From: Streptosporangiaceae bacterium
GTDB lineage: Bacteria; Actinomycetota; Actinomycetes; Streptosporangiales; Streptosporangiaceae
NCBI GenBank assembly: GCA_030039095.1
Contig: JASHQP010000151.1
Location: 1 to 12,059 of the forward strand
Direction of reading: 5' to 3'
Length of the DNA stretch: 12,059 nt
The notes beneath the pieces are model-generated. The model did no database searches. It saw only the letters and a program-made list of their open reading frames with translations, and was not told the origin of the DNA. A program made the position numbers and the translations under genes. Positions 5,941 to 12,059 of this stretch are shown here, piece by piece. Numbering within the stretch: the first letter of the stretch is position 1; every line of letters begins with the position of its first letter.

Positions 5941-6214
5941 TCCGCCTGCCCGCAGTGCGCCTGAAATGTTTGGTATGTCGTTGTCTGGGGAGCGCGCTTC
6001 GCTGGTTCTGGCCATGCGCAGGGTTTCGGCTCGACGTGGGCTGCTTTTCGGTACGCCCGTATTTGCCGCGGAGGTGCCGCAATCCGGATCAGCGACCGGA
6101 CCCAGCCCGATGATCTACGAGACACGAGTTGGTGGCCGCAGGTGCCGTGCGGCCACCGGTAATGCCGCCGGTAATTGGGTGGCGCGGGCGGGCGCGGCTG
6201 GGTTAGCTGGCCCG
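5941..6214 (+). other. Leader region of the GNAT gene
   Basis: This gap is less GC-rich in its first half. It contains a perfect 10-bp hairpin (GGTGGCCGCA at 6131-6140, TGCGGCCACC at 6148-6157, 7-nt loop), followed by two copies of CCGGTAAT (6156-6163 and 6168-6175). The GNAT frame is open through the region from 5966, but the residues it encodes have no family resemblance. I see no other gene. Confidence 0.45.
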
Positions 6215-7234
6215 GTGGACATCGAGCGCTTCTCGCCGGCCGATGACGAGGCGTCCGTGCGCGCCTGCCATGAGATCTACCTGTCCGGTGTGCCCGCCGA
6301 CGATCCCGAGGGCCCGGTCATGTCGTTCCGCCCGTTCGCCGGCTGGATGGAACGTGGCTGGACGGAGGACCCGGCCGAGACGTGGCTGGCGCGCGACGAT
6401 GCAGGCAAGCCATCCGGGTGGTACCGGCTCAGCCTGCCGCAGCGGGAGAACCGCCACGCCGCCGACCTGGCGCTGAGCGTGCACGCCTCGAGCCGGCGTG
6501 CTGGCCTTGGCACGGCGCTGCTCAGGCACGCGGCGGCCCGTGCCCGTCAGGCCGGCCGCACCGAGATGACCGGAATAGCCAGGGCGGGCTCGCCCGGCGA
6601 CGTGTTCGCCCGGGCTCTCGGTGCACGCTCAGGGCTCACCGACGTCAGGCGGGTGCTCGATCTTGCCGCGATCCCGCCCGGTCACCTGGCCCGGCTGCGG
6701 GCAACCGCCGAGCCGGCGGCGCGGGGCTACGGGCTGCTGTCCTGGGCGGGGCAGACGCCGGAGAACTTGGTCGAAGCCGTCGGCGCGGTCAGCAACGCGG
6801 CAACGGCCGACATGCCTCGTGATGCTGGCTACGAGCCGCAGCTCTGGGACGCCGAGCGAGTCCGGCTGGACGACGAGCGCAAAGCGGCCCAGGGCCTGCG
6901 CAGCTACACGGTTGCCGCCCGGTCGCAGGCCAGCGGCGAGCTCGCGGGGCTGACCCAGCTCGCCGTCGAGCCGGACGAGCCGGAGTGGGGCTTCCAGGAA
7001 CTGACCGCCGTGACCCGGGCGCACCGGGGCCACCGGCTGGGGCTGCTGGTCAAGGTCGCCATGCTGGAGCTGCTGGCCGAGCGCGAGCCGCAGCTGGCCA
7101 GGATCCTCACGGGGAACACCGCCACCAACGTCCACATGATCACGATTAACGATGATCTCGGGTTCCGCGTGCTCAGTGAATGGCCAGAGTTCGAGGTCGG
7201 TACCGCCCAGGTATCGGCCCCCGTGTCCGATTGA
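6215..7234 (+). CDS. Tandem-GNAT N-acetyltransferase
   Basis: 339 residues from GTG at 6215, chosen because the GNAT fold begins there (VDIERFSPADDEASV). In-frame ATGs at 5966 and 6110 would add unrelated residues. Domain 1 (about 1-160) has the acetyl-CoA loop RRAGLG at 94-99. Domain 2 (about 190-325) has RGHRLG at 271-276 and ends with TGNTATNVHMITINDDLGF, the typical Asn-rich strand and GF of this subfamily. Two GNAT domains in one chain also occur in mycothiol synthase (MshD) and in aminoglycoside- or amino-acid-acylating relatives of actinomycetes. The substrate is not deducible, and MshD identity is not claimed. The protein has no signal or membrane segment. An MHYT gene follows after 118 nt. 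Confidence 0.85.
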   Translation: MDIERFSPADDEASVRACHEIYLSGVPADDPEGPVMSFRPFAGWMERGWTEDPAETWLARDDAGKPSGWYRLSLPQRENRHAADLALSVHASSRRAGLGTALLRHAAARARQAGRTEMTGIARAGSPGDVFARALGARSGLTDVRRVLDLAAIPPGHLARLRATAEPAARGYGLLSWAGQTPENLVEAVGAVSNAATADMPRDAGYEPQLWDAERVRLDDERKAAQGLRSYTVAARSQASGELAGLTQLAVEPDEPEWGFQELTAVTRAHRGHRLGLLVKVAMLELLAEREPQLARILTGNTATNVHMITINDDLGFRVLSEWPEFEVGTAQVSAPVSD

Positions 7235-7352
7235 GCCCTCGCCCAGGCTGCAAGTTTTCTCCCTGTTTTCCGCAACTGTGGCCCCGCAATTTCCGCGAAG
7301 CAGTAGCCTCCTGCCGAGTCTCTCCAGGGAGTGGGGAGAAAGAGATCATACG

Positions 7353-8150
7353 GTGTTGCCGGTACACAACTTCACATATGGTCTGTTAACTCCCGGTCTC
7401 GCTTACGTCATGTCCTGCATGGGCGCGTTCATCGGGCTGCGCTGCACCGCCCGGGCTCGCGCGTTCCAGGGCGTGGCGCGCCTGCGGTGGCTGCTGCTCG
7501 GCGGGGTGTCGCTCGGGGTCACCGGCATCTGGCTGATGCACTTCATCGCGATGCTGGGATACACGATCCCCGGCATGACCATTACCTACAACGTACCGGT
7601 CACCATCCTCAGCCTGCTCGTCGCGGTCGTCATCGTCTGCGTCGGCCTGGTGATCGTCGGCTTCGTCACGGAGGGGTACGGCCCGCTGCTCCTCGGCGGC
7701 GTGATCACCGGGATGGGCGTGGCGATGATGCACTACCTGGGGATGGCGGCGATGCGGATGCCGGGCCGGATCACGTACGACCCGGGGCTGCTCTTCCTGT
7801 CGCTCGTGATCGCCATCGCGGCGTCGACGGTTGCGCTGTGGGCGGCGACCCGGCTGGCGGGAATCCGGCCCACCCTCATCGCCTCGCTGATCATGGGGTT
7901 CGCGGTCAGCAGCATGCACTACGTCGGGATGGCCGCGATGCACGTGTTCCGCGCGGCCGCCCCGGCGGGCATGATCATGGGCGGCCCGGGCGGCGCGACA
8001 GCCGAGAGCTTCCTGCTCCCGCTGATCATCGGGATCACCGTGATCTCGTTCGCGCTGACAGCGACCATGGCCCTGTCGGCGAGCGCGGACGAACTCCGCT
8101 ATGACGCGGCCCTGATCGACCGCATCAAGAGCACCCGCGCCGAGTCGTAG
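7353..8150 (+). CDS. Stand-alone MHYT-domain integral membrane sensor
   Basis: 265 residues from GTG at 7353, with a purine-rich weak site (GGGGAGAAAGAGA) upstream. Seven hydrophobic helices lie at about 12-30, 46-68, 82-105, 111-133, 145-167, 174-198 and 220-241. Three MHYT-type motifs sit at the outer ends of helices: MHFIAM (62-67), MHYLGM (126-131) and MHYVGM (188-193). The MHYT domain has been proposed to bind a metal such as copper through its Met and His residues and to sense oxygen, CO or NO. Most MHYT proteins carry a GGDEF, EAL or kinase output domain. Here the chain ends about 25 residues after the last helix, so any signal must pass to a partner. The preceding 118 nt hold no other gene. 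Confidence 0.92.
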   Translation: MLPVHNFTYGLLTPGLAYVMSCMGAFIGLRCTARARAFQGVARLRWLLLGGVSLGVTGIWLMHFIAMLGYTIPGMTITYNVPVTILSLLVAVVIVCVGLVIVGFVTEGYGPLLLGGVITGMGVAMMHYLGMAAMRMPGRITYDPGLLFLSLVIAIAASTVALWAATRLAGIRPTLIASLIMGFAVSSMHYVGMAAMHVFRAAAPAGMIMGGPGGATAESFLLPLIIGITVISFALTATMALSASADELRYDAALIDRIKSTRAES

Positions 8151-8156
8151 CCGGGT

Positions 8157-8246
8157 TCAGCCAGGCTCGGGGCCGCCGAGCAGGTCCGTGCCCTCCTCGT
8201 CGGGTTCCGGGCCGCCGAACACTCCGTCGTTCGGGTTCTTCGCCAT
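8157..8246 (-). CDS. 29-aa acidic small ORF downstream of the CoA ligase
   Basis: ATG at 8246 preceded by AGGAGG (8257-8252) with a 5-nt spacer, ending TGA at 8159-8157. It begins MAKNPNDGVFGGPEPDEEG and ends DLLGGPEPG, so GGPEP occurs twice. It has many Asp and Glu residues and no cysteine. It lies 72 nt after the ligase stop on the same strand and could be the last gene of that transcript. It is convergent with the MHYT gene, whose stop is 6 nt away. I do not recognise a family. The excellent ribosome-binding site is the main support. Confidence 0.5.
   Translation of the reverse strand: MAKNPNDGVFGGPEPDEEGTDLLGGPEPG
8165..8181. terminator. Small hairpin between convergent gene ends
   Basis: GCTCGG at 8165-8170 pairs perfectly with CCGAGC at 8176-8181 across a 5-nt loop, just after the MHYT stop and inside the end of the small - strand ORF. 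There is no T-tract, so a terminator role is tentative. Confidence 0.25.
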
Positions 8247-8318
8247 GACAGCCTCCTCTCCGCCTTCCCTCACGATGCCCGATTGGCCGCGCTGGCACAC
8301 CAGCCCGTGGATGAACGT

Positions 8319-9725
8319 TCAGGCCCCAGAGCGGCGGTCGAGTACCCGCACGGCCTTGCCCTCGCTGCGCGGGATCGTTCCCGGCTCGGCCATGCTCACG
8401 TTGATCCGCAGGCCGGTGTGCTCGCGCAGCAACCGCTCGAGCCGGGCGCGCAGCGCCCCGGGGTCCTCGCCGGCGCCGTCCGGCTCGCATTCCAGGGTGA
8501 GCTCGTCGATCAGCCCCGGCCGCTCGACGATCAGGCGGTAGTGCGGAGCCACGCCGCCGGCGTCCAGCAGCAGGTCCTCCACGGTAGACGGGTAGATGTT
8601 GATGCCGCGCACGATCAGCATGTCGTCGAGGCGGCCGCGCAGCCCGGTGAGCCGCACCGTGCCGCGCCCGCACGGGCACGGCGCGTCGGCCAGGGACCCG
8701 ATGTCGCCGGTCCGGTACCGCAGCAGCGGCAGCGCCTCCTTGGTCAGCGTGGTGAAGACCAGCTCACCCGTGGTCCCAGGTGGCACCGCGTCCGTGGAAA
8801 CTGGGTCAATCACCTCGACGGCGAAGTGGTCCTCCTGCACGTGCAGGCCGGTGCGGGCCGGGCACTCGGCCGCCACCCCGGGACCGCACATCTCGGACAG
8901 GCCGTAGAAGCTGACCGCCCGCAGCGGAAGCGCCCGCTCGATCTGCCCGCGCATGGCCTCGGTCCACGGCTCTCCGCCGAACAGCCCCAGCCGCAGCGGC
9001 AGCGAAGCCACGTCGCCGGACTCGGCCAGGGCCTGCGCCACCGCGAGCGCGTACGACGGCGTCGAGACCAGGACGTGGGCCCCGAGATCGCGCAGCAGCA
9101 TCGCCTGCCGGGCGGTGAAGCCGCCGGACATCGGGACCACCGTCGCCCCGATCCGCTCCCCGCCCTGGTGGAAGCCGAGGCCGCCGGTGAACAGCCCGTA
9201 GCCGTTGGCGTTGTGAACCACCATGCCGGGCCGGACACCCGCCATCGTCATGCACCGCGCCATCAGCTCGGTCCAGGTCTCCAGGTCGCCCCGGGTGTAG
9301 CCGACGACGGTCGGCTTGCCGTGCGTGCCGCTCGACGCCTGCACCCGGACGAGTTGCTCCCGGTCGACAGCCAGCAGCCCGAAGGGGTAGTTCGCGCGCA
9401 GGTCGGCCTTGGTGGTGAACGGGATCCGGGACACGTCCGCCAGCGACCCGATGTCCCCGGCGGCGGTTATCCCGGCGGCCGCCAGCCGCTCGGCGCCAAA
9501 AGGCTGACCGCGCAGCACCCGCGCGACGGTGGAGCGCAGGCGGCGAAGCTGCAGCACCTCGAGCTGCTCGCGGGGGAGCGTCTCCGCGCGATCCCATACG
9601 ACCTGGCCAGTGCTGGCCTCTGGGGGACGGTCCCCCCAGACCCCCCCGTTTGGTGCTGGCCTCGGGGGGACGGTCCCCCCAGACCCCCCGTTGGGACCGT
9701 CGTCAGAGGGCGCGCTCGCGGGCAT
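8319..9725 (-). CDS. Phenylacetate--CoA ligase-like adenylate-forming enzyme
   Basis: 468 residues from ATG at 9725, which overlaps the end of the upstream gene by 23 nt. The PaaK family uses ATP to adenylate an arylacetate and passes it to CoA. Motifs in order: ATP loop SSGTHGKPT (131-139), GGEPW (250-254), YGLSE (274-278), YRTGD (337-341), RLDDMLIVRGINIYP hinge region (365-379) and the C-terminal catalytic Lys457 in EGKAVRV. A CPCGR cluster (350-354) is typical of PaaK. The normal PaaK start corresponds to about residue 42 (VVWDRAETLPREQLE). The ~40 residues before it are Gly/Pro-rich and encoded by two copies of a 43-nt repeat, and there is no other ATG, GTG or TTG between 9725 and the core. 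Substrate could be phenylacetate or a ring-substituted relative. I infer a partnership with the adjacent DpgC-like gene. Confidence 0.88.
   Translation of the reverse strand: MPASAPSDDGPNGGSGGTVPPRPAPNGGVWGDRPPEASTGQVVWDRAETLPREQLEVLQLRRLRSTVARVLRGQPFGAERLAAAGITAAGDIGSLADVSRIPFTTKADLRANYPFGLLAVDREQLVRVQASSGTHGKPTVVGYTRGDLETWTELMARCMTMAGVRPGMVVHNANGYGLFTGGLGFHQGGERIGATVVPMSGGFTARQAMLLRDLGAHVLVSTPSYALAVAQALAESGDVASLPLRLGLFGGEPWTEAMRGQIERALPLRAVSFYGLSEMCGPGVAAECPARTGLHVQEDHFAVEVIDPVSTDAVPPGTTGELVFTTLTKEALPLLRYRTGDIGSLADAPCPCGRGTVRLTGLRGRLDDMLIVRGINIYPSTVEDLLLDAGGVAPHYRLIVERPGLIDELTLECEPDGAGEDPGALRARLERLLREHTGLRINVSMAEPGTIPRSEGKAVRVLDRRSGA
9611..9697 (-). repeat. Two copies of a 43-nt G/C-run repeat inside the ligase 5' end
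   Basis: TGCTGGCCTC, then a G-run, ACGGT, a C-run, AGA, a longer C-run and GTT, starts at 9611 and again at 9654, nearly identical. Each copy contains a perfect odd-centre inverted repeat (GGGGGAC-G-GTCCCCC). The copies are read in two different frames within the ligase. The structure suggests a dispersed genomic palindrome that duplicated here. Confidence 0.85.
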
Positions 9726-11031
9726 TCCAGTGCACCTCCAGATTGCGGACGAGCGCGGGGCTGAGGTGGCAGCGGGCCTGCTCCACCGAGAAGGTGGCCA
9801 TGTACTCGCGGAACGCCTCCAGCGGCTCCTGGCCCGCGCGCAGCGCGGCCCGGTTCGCGGCCGCGTTCACCAGGCCGGAGTTCGTGAGCGCTTCGATCCG
9901 CGCGTCGAGCGCCTCGTCCATCTCGCCGGGCTCTACAACCTCGTCGACCAGCAGCGCCGCATCCGGCTCGCCCGCCGTCCACTCCCGCCCCGAGAAGATC
10001 GCCTGTCGCGCCGCGCGGTCACCGACGAACCGCGGCAGCCGCAGGTTGGACGCTCCCGGGATGATCCCCTCCTTGCGGGCGGGCAGGAACAGGCGTGCGC
10101 CCCGGGCGGCGATCACGTGATCCGTCACGTGCAGGAGCTGGCACGCACCGCCCACCGCGTAGCGTTCCACCGCCGCGACCCAGAGTTTCTCGATCGCGTC
10201 ACGTTCCGGGTAAATGCCCCGGTAGATCTTGTTCACGTACCCGAGGTCGCGCACGAGGTAGAACAGGAAGTCGATGCGCCCGTGGTAGAGGCGGGTGAGG
10301 TTGATGCCCGACCCGAACACGCGCGTGCCCGGATAGCGCGGGTGCTCGACCACGCCGCCACGGATCACGCCGACCTCGATGTCCGGGTCGAGCAGGATCA
10401 TGTCGACGGCGCACTCGGTGAGGTCGAGCGTCACGTCGTCCTCGGCGTTGAGGTGCTTGCCGTTCGTGATCTCCAGCACGCCGGCCCGGCCGCGGCGGGT
10501 GATCCGCACCGGGCCGAGGTCGGCATGGCCGGTGGCCCGAAGCTCCTCCAGGTGCTCGAACGCACCGGGAACCGGGCGCAGCATCGACTCCACCAGGTGC
10601 CGGCCAGCCCGGGGCAGCGCCAGCACGTGCGACACCAGCAGGCCCTGGGCGAACTCGATGCCCTCCTTGTCCGCGAGCATCCGCCCGCGCTCGGCCTCCA
10701 TCTCGGCCGGCGCCGGGGTCAGGCCGGGGACCTCCGACGCGGCCCGGCAGACGAGCTCCTCCACCCGCAGCGGCCTGGTGCAGTGGCTGGTCAGCGCGTC
10801 GTAGAGCTCACCCGCGTGCGCTCTCAGGTAGGCATCCCGCGCGCCGTTCAGGATCTCGCTGATCGCCGCACGGGCGTCCGGGAACCGGCCGGCGAGTTCC
10901 TGCCCGCGGACCAGGAAGGCACTGACGGCCTGGCTAACGGGCCCGAACGGGCCGTCCGCCACTGGCTGCGCCGAGGCCCAGCCGGTCAGGTCCGGTGCCG
11001 AAAGACTGGCCGGAAGATGAGCCGTGGTCAT
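9703..11031 (-). CDS. DpgC-like crotonase-fold dioxygenase
   Basis: 442 residues from ATG at 11031, with GTG at 11034 just before it. The length and order match DpgC, (3,5-dihydroxyphenyl)acetyl-CoA 1,2-dioxygenase: an N-terminal helical domain (about 1-180) followed by an enoyl-CoA hydratase/isomerase fold. Characteristic segments are KHLNAEDDVTLDLTECAVD (192-210), VFGSGINLTRLYHG (238-251, first oxyanion position), RDLGYVNKIYRG, and VGGACQLLHVTDHVIAARGA (293-312, second oxyanion position). KEGIIPGASNLRLPRF follows. DpgC uses O2 without metal or cofactor to turn an arylacetyl-CoA into an arylglyoxylate and CoA. Ordinary enoyl-CoA hydratases lack the long N-terminal domain and are about 260 residues. 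The exact substrate is not known. The stop overlaps the ligase start, so the two are translationally coupled. Confidence 0.85.
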   Translation of the reverse strand: MTTAHLPASLSAPDLTGWASAQPVADGPFGPVSQAVSAFLVRGQELAGRFPDARAAISEILNGARDAYLRAHAGELYDALTSHCTRPLRVEELVCRAASEVPGLTPAPAEMEAERGRMLADKEGIEFAQGLLVSHVLALPRAGRHLVESMLRPVPGAFEHLEELRATGHADLGPVRITRRGRAGVLEITNGKHLNAEDDVTLDLTECAVDMILLDPDIEVGVIRGGVVEHPRYPGTRVFGSGINLTRLYHGRIDFLFYLVRDLGYVNKIYRGIYPERDAIEKLWVAAVERYAVGGACQLLHVTDHVIAARGARLFLPARKEGIIPGASNLRLPRFVGDRAARQAIFSGREWTAGEPDAALLVDEVVEPGEMDEALDARIEALTNSGLVNAAANRAALRAGQEPLEAFREYMATFSVEQARCHLSPALVRNLEVHWNARERAL

Positions 11032-11092
11032 CACACCATCATCGCCGCAGCGTTTCCCGCACCTGAAGCCGCATGTCCCGGGCCGCGCGGTT

Positions 11093-11134
11093 CGTGGTCA
11101 AAAACCGCTGCTATCACAGCGGTTTTTGACCACG
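11093..11134. terminator. Bidirectional intrinsic terminator overlapping the methyltransferase stop
   Basis: CGTGGTCAAAAACCGCTG (11093-11110) is the exact reverse complement of 11117-11134, giving an 18-bp stem with a 6-nt loop. The inner CCGCTG/CAGCGG core is followed by T5 on both strands. The methyltransferase TGA (11116-11114) lies in the loop, so its last codons form the stem. It separates the methyltransferase from the DpgC-like gene on the - strand. Confidence 0.85.
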
Positions 11135-12059
11135 CAAGGGAGTGGCGGCGCCGCGGGTGGCGGTCACGGCCACGAACGGCTCGGTGGGCACGATGGCCTG
11201 GATGTCGGTAATCTCGAATCCGGCGGTCGGCAGGTCGGCCTGCAGCTCGCCCTCTCGCGGCAGCGCCGCCGCACCCGCCTGGCAGGCGAGCATGAGGTTC
11301 AGGTGCGCGGCCGCGATCGAGCCCGGCGTCGTCTGGGTGGCGACGACGAGCTGCCCCAGCTCGCCGAGCAGCCCGCCGAGCCGGCGGTAGAGCGCGACCC
11401 GCTCGCCGGGCGGGAAGTAGTAGACGTTGTTGAGCAGCAGGATCAGGTCGTAACGGACGCCGCCCTCGGGCGCCCAGGCGCGGATGTCCCCGGTGTGCAG
11501 CCGGATCCGGTCGTCCAGGCCGTCGGCGCGAAGCTCGGCGCGGGCCGCGTCCACGACGCTCCCGGCCAGGTCGATGCCGTCGACGAGCACCGTCGGGTTG
11601 GCGGCTGCGGCGATCCGGGAGTAGACCGCGGTGCCGCAGCCCACGTCGAGGATCCGGGCGGGGCGGGCCGCCGCGATCACGCCGGTCAGGTACGAGGCGA
11701 TGAACGGTGTCGCCGCTGTGGATACCTGGGCGATGTCGTCGGCGTAGCGGTTCAGGTCGGATCGGCCGTCGCCGGGCCCGGACCGCAGCAGCGCCTCGAG
11801 GTCTGCGTACGGGCCCGCCTGGTAGTCCAGCATCGACCGGTAATGGGCGCGCAGCAGCGTGTCCCCGGCGGCGATCGCGCGCGAGCGGCGGCCGCGCAGC
11901 CGGTACCGGCCGCCGCGCTGGGAGATCTCGCCGAGCTCGGTGCCCACGTCGAGCCAGGCCTGCAGCCGGTCGAACCGCAGGCTGCCGGTCTGCGCGGCGA
12001 TCTCGGCGAAGCCCCGGCTGCCGCGCGCGCCGCCGTCGTGCAGGACGTCGAGCAGGCCG
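11114..12059 (-). CDS. SAM-dependent methyltransferase with N-terminal winged helix (5' end missing)
   Basis: The frame is open to the right edge, so the start lies outside; 314-315 residues are visible. GTG at 11947 is in frame but not the start, because the 37 codons before it encode a matching helix-turn-helix stretch (GFAEIAAQTGSLRFDRLQAWLDV) that continues into ELGEISQRGGRYRLRG. This is the small winged-helix dimerisation domain common before class I methyltransferases of actinomycetes. The SAM loop ILDVGCGT lies at about 11653-11630, followed by an acidic strand end (LVDGID), HTGDIRAW and YDLILLLNNVYYFPPGE. The substrate is unknown. It ends in a terminator hairpin, so it is transcriptionally separate from the DpgC-like gene. 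Whether it belongs to the same pathway cannot be told. Confidence 0.87.
   Translation of the reverse strand, partial: GLLDVLHDGGARGSRGFAEIAAQTGSLRFDRLQAWLDVGTELGEISQRGGRYRLRGRRSRAIAAGDTLLRAHYRSMLDYQAGPYADLEALLRSGPGDGRSDLNRYADDIAQVSTAATPFIASYLTGVIAAARPARILDVGCGTAVYSRIAAAANPTVLVDGIDLAGSVVDAARAELRADGLDDRIRLHTGDIRAWAPEGGVRYDLILLLNNVYYFPPGERVALYRRLGGLLGELGQLVVATQTTPGSIAAAHLNLMLACQAGAAALPREGELQADLPTAGFEITDIQAIVPTEPFVAVTATRGAATPLRGQKPL

Noticed and set aside
5029..6015. Long - strand open frame opposite the HAD gene
   Set aside because: It is the antisense of a well-supported HAD hydrolase and shows no recognisable motif.
5966..6214. N-terminal extension of the GNAT protein from ATG 5966
   Set aside because: The added residues have no GNAT or targeting pattern and cross a hairpin and direct repeats; the fold begins at GTG 6215.

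Overview
The window is very GC-rich, with codon third positions almost all G or C, many GTG starts and frequent same-strand gene pairs. It carries a soluble PknB-type Ser/Thr kinase, a luciferase-like monooxygenase, an NTF2/SnoaL-like protein, a tandem-GNAT protein and a DpgC/PaaK pair. Together these point to a soil actinomycete (Streptomyces/Streptosporangiales-like). The exact genus cannot be told from this sequence, and there are no rRNA, tRNA, CRISPR or intact insertion sequences.

Layout. 1-1336 (+): the 3' part of an LLM-class flavin/F420-dependent oxidoreductase with a repeat-encoded tail, then an NTF2-like protein whose best ribosome-binding site points to an ATC start. 1394-3760 (-): a TPR-bearing Ser/Thr kinase followed by a cytosolic DsbA-like protein, separated by a 15-nt-period repeat. 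4048-4945 (-): a frameshifted small membrane protein followed by thiaminase II (TenA); the tenA 3' end is a 16-bp tandem duplication. 5038-5727 (+): an HAD type II dehalogenase-like hydrolase, divergent from the tenA pair and possibly leaderless. 5728-6214: a 487-nt gap with a 17-bp-arm inverted repeat, a doubtful 44-codon ORF and a second hairpin. 6215-8150 (+): a tandem-GNAT acetyltransferase and a stand-alone seven-helix MHYT-domain membrane protein. 8157-11031 (-): a DpgC-like crotonase-fold oxygenase, a phenylacetate-CoA ligase and a 29-aa acidic small ORF, read in that order. 11093-11134: a bidirectional terminator that overlaps the stop codon of a SAM methyltransferase (-), which runs off the right edge.

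How the genes work together. The most suggestive unit is dpgC-like/paaK-like. The stop of the first gene overlaps the start of the second by 23 nt. The ligase would activate an arylacetate to its CoA thioester, and the cofactor-free dioxygenase could convert that to an arylglyoxylate plus free CoA. In glycopeptide-antibiotic clusters DpgC does this on 3,5-dihydroxyphenylacetyl-CoA made by a polyketide route. Here a ligase replaces the polyketide supply, which suggests catabolism or salvage of arylacetates, or a biosynthetic route to an arylglycine-type unit. The other genes look like ordinary accessory or housekeeping genes, but several gene ends are made of short tandem repeats (LLM tail, kinase tail, dsbA leader, tenA 3' end, paaK N-terminus). 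That is a recurring theme of this stretch.
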